DNA from: CATOSP01 sp965205385
GTDB taxonomy: Bacteria; Chloroflexota; Dehalococcoidia; Lucifugimonadales; UBA3495
Reading direction: 5' to 3'
Assembly: GCA_965205385.1 (NCBI GenBank)
Contig: CBDBGS010000007.1
Span: 496,001-560,000, forward strand
Length of the DNA: 64,000 nucleotides
The notes below the pieces were generated by a model. It ran no database searches. It saw only the letters and a list, made by a program, of their open reading frames with translations, and had not been told where the DNA came from. Both the position numbers and the translations under genes were made by a program. This document shows, one piece after another, positions 35,083 to 43,783 of this stretch; positions within the stretch are counted from its first letter, which is position 1; each line of letters begins with the position of its first letter.

Positions 35083-35318
35083 GGATCGGACATTGGCCGC
35101 GAATTCCGAATTCTGGCCGCATAGATCATCCGCTTCAGTTCTTCGGGGTCATGCATACCCTTCCAGCCTCCCCGTGAAGCGCGAAGAGCTTCGAGAGCCT
35201 TCTTTCCCTTTGGACTCTCTTTGACAATTACTACGACCTCTTCCCCCTCTTCAAGCTCCACTGGCTCCAGGAGTTCGATCACTCCACCCGAGAATCTTCC
35301 CTTGACCTCTCTAGTCAT
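35079..35318 (-). CDS. Antitoxin of the AF2212/DUF104-like family
   Basis: The 79-residue product begins VKGRFSGGVIELLEPVELEEGEEV, the short beta-sheet domain found in DUF104-type antitoxins, then has a basic linker and a C-terminal segment (HDPEELKRMIYAARI) that likely binds the VapC toxin encoded next. It lies immediately downstream of fdsB on the same strand (57 bases), in the place where fdsA would be expected. Confidence 0.78.
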   Translation of the reverse strand: MTREVKGRFSGGVIELLEPVELEEGEEVVVIVKESPKGKKALEALRASRGGWKGMHDPEELKRMIYAARIRNSRPMSDP

Positions 35319-35375
35319 CCAAGTACTCCTAACCAGTGATGATCTCGCGAATCGAGATTATGCCCGCCTCACCAA

Positions 35376-37019
35376 TCAGTTTATCCTAGCCAAGGCGGTC
35401 AGATCATCGGGGAAGAAATGAAGCGCGCTGTTGATGGGGCCGCCCGCCATTTGACCCAGACCGCATAGCGATGCGCTGCCCACGATTTCGGCCAGGGATT
35501 TCAACTCCTGGACGTCCGCGGCGGTCCCAGCATCGGAGTTGAGACGGTCAAGGGCTTCCACCATCCTGGGAGTCCCTTCTCGGCAGGGCGTGCATTTGCC
35601 GCAAGACTCCGCGGCATTGTACGCGGCCAAGCGGCGCACGACGTCTATTACCGGCACGGTGTTATCCATCACCATGATACCCCCCGCGCCCATCACCACG
35701 CCCGAAGAATGGAGCATTCCAGGTTGCAGGGGCAGGTCCAACTCCGTTACTGGAATGATACCGCTGGAAGGCCCGCCGACCGCGACCAAGCCAATGCGCC
35801 TGCCCGGCGGCGGCCCGCCTCCGATCTTGTAGACTACGTCCCGGATGGTCGTTCCCATCGGCACTTCGGCCATTCCAGGCCGCCTCACCACTCCGCTGAG
35901 ACACACGAGCTTTGTGCCCCTGGCGTTCTCCAGGCCCAGGCTGGAAAAGCTGTGTGACGCTTCCGCATCCCCTTCCCCGTCTGAGACACGCAAGATCAGG
36001 GGAACGTTGGACAACGTCTCGACGTTGTTAATCACCGTCGGTTGTTGGAAGAGGCCCGATTCGGTGGGGAACGGGGGGCGCAACCGGGGTTCCCGGCGGT
36101 TTCCCTGGATCGTGTCCAGTAGTGTCGTCTCTTCGCCGCAGACGTAACCGCCCGCCCCCCGGCGGACCGTCACCTGGAAATCGAACCCAGAGCCGAGGAT
36201 ATCCTTCCCAATCAGTCCGGAGTTTCGGGCCTCCGCGATGGCGGCTTCCAGCCTATCGGCGGACAAGTTCGCTTCGGCGTTGACGTAGATGTAGCCTGAC
36301 CCGGTCCCGGCGGCGTAGCCGGCAATGAGCATTCCTTCCAGGAGCAGGTGCGGGTCCCCCTCCAAAATGTGCCGGTCCTTGAATATGCCAGGCTCGCCCT
36401 CTTCCGCGTTGACCACCACGTAGGGAGAAGGCCCTTTCGCGTTCCTGGCGGCCCTCCACTTGAGGGCGGCGGGGAAAAATGCCCCGCCTCTTCCCAGGAG
36501 TCCCGCGTCCAGGACAGTTTGAATTACATCCTCGGGCGGGAAGGATAACGCTCTATCGAGACCGGAGTAACCACCCGCCGCCAGGTATTCGTCGGCGCTT
36601 TCCGGTCCGGCTTGGCCGCAGCGGTTCAGCAGCAGCCGGCTTTGAAACGCAAAGAAGTCCGAGAGATCGTCCGGCAGGTTGGGTGAAGACCTAGCTTCAC
36701 GAGGTTGGACGGACCAGATGTCCAGGGTCCGGGCCAAGGCGGGAACGTCGGCCGGGGATAGACGTTGGTAGCGGCGGGACTGTCCGGAAGGCCCGGTAAC
36801 GATGACCTGCGGCGCCGCGAAGCACGAGCCATCGCATCCTGCGATTGTCAGATAGGAGTCGGTGCGGTCCTCCATGGCAAGCGCCAACTCATCGGCCACC
36901 GCGCCGGCGCCAACGGCCCGGCTGCATTGGCCCACCTGGACCAATACTCTGGTCTTACCAGCGGTGCGGGCGTCCTGCCGCCTCCGGGCGGCCTCCACCA
37001 GGTCTGAATAGGCGGTCAT
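35376..37019 (-). CDS. fdsB: Formate dehydrogenase beta subunit (NuoF-like, FMN/NAD-binding)
   Basis: This subunit carries electrons from Fe-S clusters through FMN to NAD+. The 547-residue product has an N-terminal thioredoxin-like [2Fe-2S] domain (VGQCSRAVG and GCDGSCFAAP), then the NuoF core: GRGGAFFPAALKW for NAD/FMN, NAEEGEPGIFKDR, GAGGYVCGEETTLL, and the [4Fe-4S] motif SCGKCTPCREGT with a later CGLGQ. The first glycine loop has Phe and Ala where most NuoF proteins have Gly and Thr. It starts one base after fdsG ends. A fragment of a second copy of its 3' end lies at 34393-34557. Confidence 0.92.
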   Translation of the reverse strand: MTAYSDLVEAARRRQDARTAGKTRVLVQVGQCSRAVGAGAVADELALAMEDRTDSYLTIAGCDGSCFAAPQVIVTGPSGQSRRYQRLSPADVPALARTLDIWSVQPREARSSPNLPDDLSDFFAFQSRLLLNRCGQAGPESADEYLAAGGYSGLDRALSFPPEDVIQTVLDAGLLGRGGAFFPAALKWRAARNAKGPSPYVVVNAEEGEPGIFKDRHILEGDPHLLLEGMLIAGYAAGTGSGYIYVNAEANLSADRLEAAIAEARNSGLIGKDILGSGFDFQVTVRRGAGGYVCGEETTLLDTIQGNRREPRLRPPFPTESGLFQQPTVINNVETLSNVPLILRVSDGEGDAEASHSFSSLGLENARGTKLVCLSGVVRRPGMAEVPMGTTIRDVVYKIGGGPPPGRRIGLVAVGGPSSGIIPVTELDLPLQPGMLHSSGVVMGAGGIMVMDNTVPVIDVVRRLAAYNAAESCGKCTPCREGTPRMVEALDRLNSDAGTAADVQELKSLAEIVGSASLCGLGQMAGGPINSALHFFPDDLTALARIN

Positions 37020-37020
37020 G

Positions 37021-37476
37021 TCAAGCTATCCCGCCAACCAGGTCTGAAAGGTCCCGGGCGGTGACCCGGCCGTACCACTGTCCGTCGACTTCCACGGCGG
37101 GAGCCATGGCGCAGATGTAACCGCAGGCGGTTTCTTCCAGGGTGGTCCGAGCTTCCTGGGGGGAGTCCGGTGGCGCTTGGGCCAAACGGTCCGATATGAG
37201 GCGAAGCAATTCGCGCCCTCCGGAATGCCAGCAACTCAACCCCGCACAAACCCTTACCAGGTGCTCGCCGGGGTCTTCCAGGCGTAGTTCGGTGTAGCTG
37301 GTGGCCGCTCCGTAGACTTCGCTGGCCGGGACGCGCAGGTGCCAACTCACGATTTGCAACGCCCAGCCGGGAAGGAAACCAAACTCGTGCTGGAGGAAGT
37401 GGAGCGCGGGTAGGAGGTGGGTGCGTTCCCTGGGGAACATCTCTCGGAGGGTTGGCCGGAGTTGGTTGCGTTCCAC
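37021..37476 (-). CDS. fdsG: Formate dehydrogenase gamma subunit (NuoE-like, [2Fe-2S])
   Basis: The 151-residue product is a 24-kDa-type thioredoxin-fold ferredoxin. Its N-terminal helical part includes LPALHFLQHEFGFLPG and VYGAATSY, and the cluster ligands are the pairs in VCAGLSC (C-x4-C) and ACGYIC (C-x3-C). It should take electrons between FdsA and the FMN of FdsB. It is first of the fdsG-fdsB pair and 60 bases downstream of the cupin gene, on the same strand as the tungsten enzyme gene. Confidence 0.88.
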   Translation of the reverse strand: MERNQLRPTLREMFPRERTHLLPALHFLQHEFGFLPGWALQIVSWHLRVPASEVYGAATSYTELRLEDPGEHLVRVCAGLSCWHSGGRELLRLISDRLAQAPPDSPQEARTTLEETACGYICAMAPAVEVDGQWYGRVTARDLSDLVGGIA

Positions 37477-37536
37477 TGGAAGATTACTCCTGGAAACTTG
37501 GTCCTGGAAACTTGGTCCTGGAAGTTTGCTCCGGGT

Positions 37537-37881
37537 TCAGGACTCGTTAGCTGGCCGGGCCCGTGACCTGCGGGGAGGCGCGAACACGACCAAGAGGGAT
37601 AATTCCTCTGTGATGGAGTGGAAGTGGTGTTCCACCGACTCGCCAACGTAGATAACGGACCCGGGGGTCACGGGGCGGTCCTCACCATCGACCCGGACGC
37701 TCCCTCGCCCTTTGACTACGTAGTAGACTTCGTCCTCGGTGTGGGGAGATTGGCGGTCGGGCTGTCCGGAGGGAAGAACGTAAAGCCCCATGCTCAGCCT
37801 CGGAGCGACAAAGAACTCGTGGTAGGGAGAGCGGCCCTCGCGGTGGGCGGCTACTACATCCTCCAGGTCAAAAGCATCCAT
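37537..37881 (-). CDS. Cupin-domain protein in the tungsten/molybdenum cluster
   Basis: A 114-residue single cupin. SMGLYVLPSGQPDRQSPHTEDEVYYVVKG gives motif 1 with His and Glu (the first His of the usual H-x-H pair is not present), and GSVIYVGESVEHHFHS gives motif 2 with His. It lies between the aldehyde oxidoreductase (14 bases upstream) and fdsG, so it belongs to this operon. A role as metal-binding accessory or in small-molecule metabolism is possible; nothing specific is shown. Confidence 0.75.
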   Translation of the reverse strand: MDAFDLEDVVAAHREGRSPYHEFFVAPRLSMGLYVLPSGQPDRQSPHTEDEVYYVVKGRGSVRVDGEDRPVTPGSVIYVGESVEHHFHSITEELSLLVVFAPPRRSRARPANES

Positions 37882-37895
37882 GCCCGTCCCCCAGC

Positions 37896-39749
37896 CTACA
37901 ACGCCACGGGAGATTTGGCGGGGTCACGCAATAGGGCGGTCAAACCCAGTTCGTCTCGCTTGGACCAGGGGACCATACCGTCTTCGGTCCATCCACGAGC
38001 GCGGTAATAGCCGCCTATCATGTAGTCCAGCTCTTCGGGCGTGAGACCCACGCCCGCGGCGACGCCGGAAGACAGACTCTCTTGCAAGACCCTGGGCGGC
38101 AACGTGTCGTCGTTTCTATGCCAGCCCTCACGTATATTGAACAGTTTCTTCAGGTTGTTGATGCGCTCCCCGGCCATTCTTAGATCATCCGCTGACATCT
38201 CCCAGCCGGTAATCATGGTGTAAACCCTGGCCGACTCCCCGTAGAAGTCGCTGAAGGCCTTGCGCAGGAACTTGCACCAGATGAGGGAGTCCAGGACTGC
38301 GGAGAAGTCTTCGCTTTCCGCTGCGATGAGTCCCCGGTGTTCGTCGACGCTGAAGCGGTCGACGCGGTCGGAAAAGTCGGCTTCGTAGGCGGAGGAGCGG
38401 TTGTGGCACGCGCCGCGTGGTGTCACGGCCAGTCCCAGGGCCATAGTCTTCAGGCTGCGGGGCTCATAGCCGGGCATTTCCAGTCCCTTGACCTGCATCG
38501 CCCAGGCATGAGAGCCATGGCCCACGCGCTCGGAGGCCCTGCGTGTACCCTCGGCCAACAGGTCCCCAATTCCCCGCCGGTGGCCGGTCTGCTCCAACAA
38601 CGCGAGAAGAGCGTCGTCGTTTCCGAACGTGAGATCGATGCCGCCGGTGTCCTCGATGGTGATGAGACCGCGGTCGAAGCACTCCATCGCCCAGGCCGCG
38701 GTCACACCCGCGCTGATTGTGTCCATCCCCAGCTCGTCGCAAAGACCGGCGGCGCGAATCACCGTGTTAGGGTCGTCGATCCCGCACAGAGGGCCGAGGG
38801 CGAAAAGGCTTTCGTACTCCATCCGGCCCTTCGTCTTGGTCCCTGAGTCGTTGGTGACCAGTATCTTTTCGCAGCCGATGGTGCAGTTGGCGCAGTTGGC
38901 GTTTTTATCCAAGTGATTCTGGTGAAGCTGCTCCCCGCTAACTCTCTCGGCTCCCTCGAAAGTGGACTCGCGAAAGTTTCGAGTCGGGAGGGCGCCCAGC
39001 CGGTTGAACACGGAAACGTTGGCCATCGTGCCCAAGTCGCGGTATTTTTCCGTGGCGGCGCCCAGACTGCGGCGGCTCAGGTCCAAGCTGTAACCGTGGG
39101 TAGCGGCTGGATCGGCAATGGGGACCGATTCAGCGCCCCGCAGGGCGATAGCCTTAAGTTTCTTGGAACCCATCACCGCGCCGGGACCGCACCGCCCCGC
39201 CTGGCGGCCTCCGTCGTTGGCGATGCTGGCGTATTTCACCAGGTTCTCACCGGCGGGGCCGATGCTCGCCACCCTGATGCGCTTGTCCCCCAGCTTTTCC
39301 TTGACGGCGCGCTCGGTCTCTGTCGTGCCCATTCCCAACAATTCGCTGGCGTCGAGGAATTGGGGCTGGCCTTCATGCACGAACAGCAGAGTCGGCGAAT
39401 CGGCATGTCCGGTCACGATCAGCGCATCGCCGCAAGCCTTCTTCAATTCGGTGGCCAGGAAGCTGGAGGAGAGGGAGTCCCCAATGAATCCGGTCAGGGG
39501 CGACTTGGTCAGCACAGCGAATTTGCTGGAGGTGGTAAGGCGCGACCCCACGAGGGGGCTGCCGACAAATATCAGTGGATTATCCGGTCCAAGGGGATCG
39601 GCCCCTGGAGGGCAATACTTCCAGAGCAGGTAGGTCCCAAGGCCGATCCCGCCGATGAAGCCCCGCAGTACGTCTTCAGGGACCGGGTCCCATCGGTGGG
39701 TACGGTGAGTAAGGTCAACGACCAGGACTTTGCCGTGGTAACCGTACAT
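37896..39749 (-). CDS. aor: Aldehyde:ferredoxin oxidoreductase family (tungsten-pterin enzyme)
   Basis: A 617-residue AOR-family protein that would oxidise an aldehyde to its acid using a bis-pterin tungsten centre and one [4Fe-4S] cluster. N-terminal domain landmarks are GFIGGIGLGTYLLW and SSKFAVLTKSPLTGFIGDS; domain 2 has GPAGENLVKYASIANDGGRQAGRCGPGAVMGSKKLKAI. Cluster cysteines are CANCTIGC (about residues 284-291) and a last Cys in SLIWCKFLR (about 491). Substrate is unknown. The MoaD-like gene directly upstream, 5 bases away, is a frequent partner of AOR genes and supplies pterin dithiolene sulfur or a related function. Confidence 0.92.
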   Translation of the reverse strand: MYGYHGKVLVVDLTHRTHRWDPVPEDVLRGFIGGIGLGTYLLWKYCPPGADPLGPDNPLIFVGSPLVGSRLTTSSKFAVLTKSPLTGFIGDSLSSSFLATELKKACGDALIVTGHADSPTLLFVHEGQPQFLDASELLGMGTTETERAVKEKLGDKRIRVASIGPAGENLVKYASIANDGGRQAGRCGPGAVMGSKKLKAIALRGAESVPIADPAATHGYSLDLSRRSLGAATEKYRDLGTMANVSVFNRLGALPTRNFRESTFEGAERVSGEQLHQNHLDKNANCANCTIGCEKILVTNDSGTKTKGRMEYESLFALGPLCGIDDPNTVIRAAGLCDELGMDTISAGVTAAWAMECFDRGLITIEDTGGIDLTFGNDDALLALLEQTGHRRGIGDLLAEGTRRASERVGHGSHAWAMQVKGLEMPGYEPRSLKTMALGLAVTPRGACHNRSSAYEADFSDRVDRFSVDEHRGLIAAESEDFSAVLDSLIWCKFLRKAFSDFYGESARVYTMITGWEMSADDLRMAGERINNLKKLFNIREGWHRNDDTLPPRVLQESLSSGVAAGVGLTPEELDYMIGGYYRARGWTEDGMVPWSKRDELGLTALLRDPAKSPVAL

Positions 39750-39754
39750 GAAGG

Positions 39755-40054
39755 CTAGCCCCCCGCCTGGCTGGAGAGCACCAGCAGCGAGTCGCCAGGT
39801 TGAAGGGAGACGGTTTCGCCGCCGAGAAAGGCAACACCGCTTCGGTTGAAGGCGTAGCCGTCCTCAAGTCTGGAAAGGTCCCGCCGGATGACGTTTCCCA
39901 CCAGCGCCGGGCATTCAGCGGCTAGAGCCTGGACGATCTGTCCAAGCTCCACATACGAGGGCAAAGCTAGGGTTACCATTCTTATGCCGCCACGGATTCG
40001 GGCCGTGCCGAAAAGCTCGATGGGGACTTGGAACGTCGCTGGCGCGTGGGCCAT
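39755..40054 (-). CDS. moaD: MoaD/ThiS-family ubiquitin-like sulfur carrier
   Basis: The 99-residue product has the beta-grasp layout of molybdopterin synthase small subunits: IELFGTARIRGGI, LGQIVQALAAECPAL, GVAFLGGETVSLQPGDSLLVLSS. It ends in Ala-Gly-Gly, with the exposed Gly-Gly tail that is thiocarboxylated. ATG 40054 is chosen because the family begins here; the longer upstream frame overlaps mobA out of frame. It lies between mobA and the aldehyde oxidoreductase gene. Confidence 0.8.
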   Translation of the reverse strand: MAHAPATFQVPIELFGTARIRGGIRMVTLALPSYVELGQIVQALAAECPALVGNVIRRDLSRLEDGYAFNRSGVAFLGGETVSLQPGDSLLVLSSQAGG

Positions 40055-40062
40055 TTTGGCGC

Positions 40063-40737
40063 CTACAACCCCCTGGCGGCGAGTGCCAGCGCCTCGTCTA
40101 GGTCCTGGGGGGTGTTGACGTTGAAGAAGCTCAGGAAATCGGGGTCCAAAGACTGGACTTCCTCCTGGGGGAGGTACCTGACGCGGACCTCGTCGTAGAA
40201 ACCGGATATTTTCAGATCGCCGGAAATCAACCGGGGTTCTATGAAAGGGAGGCACGACTTGGAGTAAAGGGAGTGTGTCGGTTCGGGCCTGCCATCGATT
40301 ACCGGAACCACGGCGTCATAGTCTTCCCGCATCGAAATCATGCGCCGGAGCAAGTCCAGGTTGAGAAACGGCATGTCGCAGGCCACAGCCAGCGCCCAGG
40401 GTTGGTTCGCGGCGGCAAGGCCGGAGAATATTCCGCCCAGGGAACCCGTCCCTGGATAGCGGTCCAAGACAACGCGGCATCCCGCTTCCAGGGGAAGGGC
40501 GTTGGCGCGGGCTTCTTCGGCCACTACGACCAGCACTTCGTCGCAAAGAGATCCGGCCCGTTGGAACACTCTCTTGATGAGCGGTTGGCCTCCGATGGGT
40601 TCGACCGCCTTGTCGCGTCCCAACCTGCGGCTCTTGCCCCCGGCCAGGACTACGCACGATGTTCGCGCTTGAGAACCGCTGGCGGCGGAATCATTCTGGG
40701 AAGGGCCTGGCTCAGCCTGATTGGACTGAAAAGACAT
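40063..40737 (-). CDS. mobA: Molybdenum cofactor guanylyltransferase
   Basis: MobA joins GMP to molybdopterin to make the guanine dinucleotide cofactor used by FdsA-type enzymes. The 224-residue product has a 26-residue polar leader and then the nucleotidyltransferase start VVLAGGKSRRLGRDKAV, a VVLDRYPGTGSLGGI loop, and ACDMPFLN with the metal-binding Asp. ATG 40737 is chosen because a TATACT -10-like box ends 6 bases before it, implying a leaderless or near-leaderless transcript; an upstream in-frame ATG at 40851 would bury that promoter. It is the first gene of the leftward tungsten/molybdenum operon. Confidence 0.88.
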   Translation of the reverse strand: MSFQSNQAEPGPSQNDSAASGSQARTSCVVLAGGKSRRLGRDKAVEPIGGQPLIKRVFQRAGSLCDEVLVVVAEEARANALPLEAGCRVVLDRYPGTGSLGGIFSGLAAANQPWALAVACDMPFLNLDLLRRMISMREDYDAVVPVIDGRPEPTHSLYSKSCLPFIEPRLISGDLKISGFYDEVRVRYLPQEEVQSLDPDFLSFFNVNTPQDLDEALALAARGL

Positions 40738-41029
40738 GTCTAAAGTATACCATAGGAACACCTGGGCGCAGTCTCCGGCGGAATACGAGCAAACCGCGTC
40801 TGCTTCTGGCCGGGACATGTGACCTGTGGCATAGGAGGCCGCCGGCTTCACGCATGGCCTCCGTTCGCGCGGTTCCGGTGGAGAAGGGGGATACAGATAT
40901 CAGGCGGGTATTCCGGTAATCGCATCCTCCGCTTGCTCCGGGCGCGGCGAAGTGAAGTAGTAGGGGCAACGGAGTGTAGTCGAAAGGCCGTCACCAACGA
41001 GGCATGTCCTCATTATGTTTAGCACGGTG

Positions 41030-41035
41030 TATAAT
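41030..41035 (+). promoter_or_regulatory. -10 element (TATAAT) before the AtzG-like/amidase pair
   Basis: TATAAT within GTGTATAATTTG, the same 12-base word seen before the restriction-modification gene. The -35 is weak (TCCTCA at 17 bases). It is divergent from mobA and gives a leader of about 75 bases to the small gene at 41116, which has its own AGGAGG. Confidence 0.5.
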
Positions 41036-41115
41036 TTGCCGCGACCGATGAAGTCCAAGGGCGGCTCTCCGGGGACTGACCGTGAGCCGCCGCACATTCA
41101 GGAGGACGCAGCGCC

Positions 41116-41322
41116 ATGTCTACTTCAGGAGAGGCACCCGTTTCCGCCGAGACGTTCAAGACGTTGGCCGAATTGGCAGGTCTGGGAATGACCGATGAAG
41201 AATTGGCTGAACTTAAACCCTTGTATGACCTCCACGCTGACTACGTCAAGACGCTCCATTCCATCGCGTTTGGACCCGAAGAGATCGCCTTGACCTTTCA
41301 TCCCGACTGGCCTTCCACCTGA
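41116..41322 (+). CDS. Small GatC/AtzG-like amidase partner protein
   Basis: A 68-residue, mostly helical protein: ETFKTLAELAGLGMTDEELAEL then LYDLHADYVKTLHSIAFGPEEIALTFHPDWPST. Length, helical heptads and a Pro-rich tail fit GatC-like small subunits such as AtzG, which wraps around an amidase-signature enzyme and is needed for its activity. The amidase gene begins 67 bases downstream. AGGAGG lies 9 bases before ATG 41116. The assignment rests on size, context and general pattern, not on an invariant motif. Confidence 0.65.
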   Translation: MSTSGEAPVSAETFKTLAELAGLGMTDEELAELKPLYDLHADYVKTLHSIAFGPEEIALTFHPDWPST

Positions 41323-41389
41323 TCGCCGCGCGAACGAAAGACCAACAGGACTGCAACACAATATTCGGATACTTTAGGAAGGTAACGAG

Positions 41390-42796
41390 ATGGCCACGAC
41401 CAATGCAGACCTTCACTTTTTGACCATAGGCCGAGCCGCCGAGCTACTGCGCACTCAACAGCTTTCTCCCGTGGAGTTGGTCCAGGCGTTTTTGCGCCGG
41501 ATCGAGGCCACGGACGACCAGCTTCACTCCTTTCTGTTGGTGCTGGAAGAGCAAGCCTTGGCCGACGCGAGGATAGCCGAAGCTGAAATCCTCCGGGGCG
41601 AATACAAGGGTCCGATGCACGGGATCCCTTTCGCGCTGAAAGACCTTTACGACACCGCCGGGGTGCGCACGACTTCCGGCTCAAGGGTGGACATCGACCG
41701 GGTGCCCACCGAAGACGCGACCACCACGGCCAGATTGAAGGCTGCGGGAGGAATCCTGCTGGGCAAGCTGGCCATGCACGAATTCGCTCTGGGCGGCCCT
41801 GATTTCACCACTCCCTTCGCCCCGGCCCGCAACCCCTGGAACATGGCGCACGTCACCGGCGGGTCCAGCAGCGGCTCGGGTTCAGCCGTCGCGTCGGGCC
41901 AGTGCATGGGCGCGCTTGGGTCCTGCACCGGCGGATCGATCCGCGGCCCCGCTTCCCTCTGCGGAATCGTGGGCCTCAAGGCGACCTATGGGCGGGTCAG
42001 CCGGGCAGGGGTTGTCACCCTTAGCTGGTCCCAGGACCATTGCGGGCCCATGACTTGGACGGTGGAAGACACCGCGTACATGCTCCAGGCCATCGCCGGT
42101 TACGACCCAAAGGACCCCACCACCAGCAGAGCGCCGGTACCCGACTATTCACTGTCCCTGCGCGAGGACATTCGCGGCATGAGGATCGGGGTGCCTCGCC
42201 ACTTTTTCTTCAGTGACGAGCCTGGAGTCAACCAGGAAGTAGTCGCCGTCGTCGATAAACAACTTGCGGTGTTGCAGGAGTTGGGAGCGGAGCTTGAGGA
42301 GGTGACCATTCCGAGCCTGGAATACGTCCGTCCGGCCAACGTCGTCATCATGCTGAGCGAAGCTTACGCCTACCACGAGCCCAACTTGAAGGCGAGGCCA
42401 CAGGACTTTGGCGAGATGGTGCGGGCGAGGTTCCGCATTGGCGGGATGTTTAGCGCCAGCGACTACGTGCAAGCCCAAAGGACGCGGAAGCTGGTAAAGC
42501 GGGAGGTTGCCGAGACATTGGAACGGGTTGATCTACTGGTCTCGCCGACAATGACCCAGCCCGCGGCGGCGTTCGAGGGCTACGATTCCACCAGCACGGT
42601 GCGGGGGCCGAGTTTCACCGCGCCCTACAACCTCACCGGCCTGCCAGCCATTTCGGTGCCCTGCGGTTTCACCGAGGCGGGGTTGCCGGTGGGGATGCAA
42701 CTCGCGGGCAAGCCCTTTGACGAGCCGGGGGTGATCCGCGCCGCTTACACCTACGAGCAGCACGCCCGCTGGTTCGACCAAAGGCCGCCGGTCTAA
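41390..42796 (+). CDS. Amidase-signature family enzyme (AtzE/GatA-like)
   Basis: A 468-residue amidase. The Ser-cisSer-Lys triad is visible: Lys in PFALKDLYDT (about 84), the cis-Ser in VTGGSSSGSGSAVASG (about 158) and the nucleophile in CTGGSIRGPASLCG (about 183). The residue before TGG is Cys where most relatives have Asp (GTDTGGS becomes GSCTGGS). The C-terminal TAPYNLTGLPAISVPCGF is standard. With the AtzG-like gene upstream it most likely forms a two-subunit amide or carboxybiuret-type hydrolase; GatA proper is unlikely because no GatB is present here. Confidence 0.9.
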   Translation: MATTNADLHFLTIGRAAELLRTQQLSPVELVQAFLRRIEATDDQLHSFLLVLEEQALADARIAEAEILRGEYKGPMHGIPFALKDLYDTAGVRTTSGSRVDIDRVPTEDATTTARLKAAGGILLGKLAMHEFALGGPDFTTPFAPARNPWNMAHVTGGSSSGSGSAVASGQCMGALGSCTGGSIRGPASLCGIVGLKATYGRVSRAGVVTLSWSQDHCGPMTWTVEDTAYMLQAIAGYDPKDPTTSRAPVPDYSLSLREDIRGMRIGVPRHFFFSDEPGVNQEVVAVVDKQLAVLQELGAELEEVTIPSLEYVRPANVVIMLSEAYAYHEPNLKARPQDFGEMVRARFRIGGMFSASDYVQAQRTRKLVKREVAETLERVDLLVSPTMTQPAAAFEGYDSTSTVRGPSFTAPYNLTGLPAISVPCGFTEAGLPVGMQLAGKPFDEPGVIRAAYTYEQHARWFDQRPPV

Positions 42797-42838
42797 GCCA
42801 AGGAGCCGCGGAGATTTAAGTAAAGACGGCGCTTGTTA

Positions 42839-43168
42839 TCAGCGGCGGCCGTTGGCTCGGCGGACTCTGAAGGACGCGCCGTCTTTCTGCTTTCGCGCCC
42901 ACGTAAGATACGTGCGCATTTCAGGGTGGTTGCGTATCGAGTCCAGGGAGTTGAATTCTTTGGCCAGAGTCGCTTCCGTGAACATCGCATGAAGCTGACG
43001 GTGACACGTGGCGCAGAGCCTGGCCCTGGGGCCAAACTTTCCACCCTCCGCCCTGGGCACCAGGTGGTGGACCGTGTACCGCTGCGCCTCCCTCAGGCAC
43101 ATTTCACAGGACTGCGGCTCCTCTGATGACAGAGGCGGAGAATCTTTGCGGGTGCGGTTTCTGGGCAA
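42839..43168 (-). CDS. HNH-type endonuclease-domain protein
   Basis: The 109-residue product has a zinc-supported HNH core: CEMCLR (CxxC), YTVHHLVPRAEGGKFG (catalytic His region) and RLCATCHRQLHAMF (second CxxC and final His). It is followed by a helical tail rich in basic residues. Stand-alone HNH proteins of this size may be nicking nucleases, mobile-intron remnants or phage packaging helpers; none of these contexts is present here. It lies convergent with the amidase gene. Confidence 0.8.
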   Translation of the reverse strand: MPRNRTRKDSPPLSSEEPQSCEMCLREAQRYTVHHLVPRAEGGKFGPRARLCATCHRQLHAMFTEATLAKEFNSLDSIRNHPEMRTYLTWARKQKDGASFRVRRANGRR

Positions 43169-43180
43169 GGAGGGCTAACC

Positions 43181-43657
43181 TCAGTTCTTCACTTCCAGGT
43201 AACGCCAGCCGGGCAAGTCGACACGCCACTCCCCTTCTTCCAGCAACATTGGAATAATCAGGCCGGACATCAGCCTCCGGCGGGCGACCCTGGCCACGTC
43301 GTTGGTAACCCCGAAGGGCAAGAATACGAAGGCGTGTTGGTCGTCGACGTAATTTGTTGGGGCAACCCCAAGGTCGGTCAGGTCCTCCAGGGGCCACAGG
43401 CGTAACACCGTGGTGCGGAAGTCCTCCAACAGGTCGGACCTGCTGGGATGGCCGGAATCATAAGCGGCCCGGTAGGCAACCTGCATATCTATATCGTTAC
43501 GGGTGGCCCAGACTCCGATCCGCATCCCACGGGTCTCTTTGGAGAGCATCGACCAGGCCAGCTCCATCTGACCATCCCTAACAGCCTCGGCGAAAACGCC
43601 GCCACGGTTGCCGCAATCGTCGGGTTGCTGGCTTCGTTTGTGACCCGGTATCTGCAT
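43181..43657 (-). CDS. Uncharacterised protein
   Basis: A 158-residue frame; I recognise no family. The segment VFAEAVRDGQMELAWSMLS resembles the opening helix of NTF2-like/lipocalin-like exported proteins, followed by predicted beta strands (AFVFLPFGV, RVDLPGWRYLEV). The first about 20 residues are of low credibility and the true start may be later or, after a frameshift, earlier with a signal peptide. It lies 12 bases upstream of the HNH gene on the same strand. Confidence 0.5.
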   Translation of the reverse strand: MQIPGHKRSQQPDDCGNRGGVFAEAVRDGQMELAWSMLSKETRGMRIGVWATRNDIDMQVAYRAAYDSGHPSRSDLLEDFRTTVLRLWPLEDLTDLGVAPTNYVDDQHAFVFLPFGVTNDVARVARRRLMSGLIIPMLLEEGEWRVDLPGWRYLEVKN

Positions 43658-43783
43658 GGATGAACCCTTCCTGGCTTCAGGCCCCCGGCCGTCGGCTCTT
43701 ACTTTATGAGTACCCCGTGAACGGCATGGCTTTTTTGGGTTATTTCCGAATACCTACTCCTGCGAGGCGCGTCCGAACATCGC

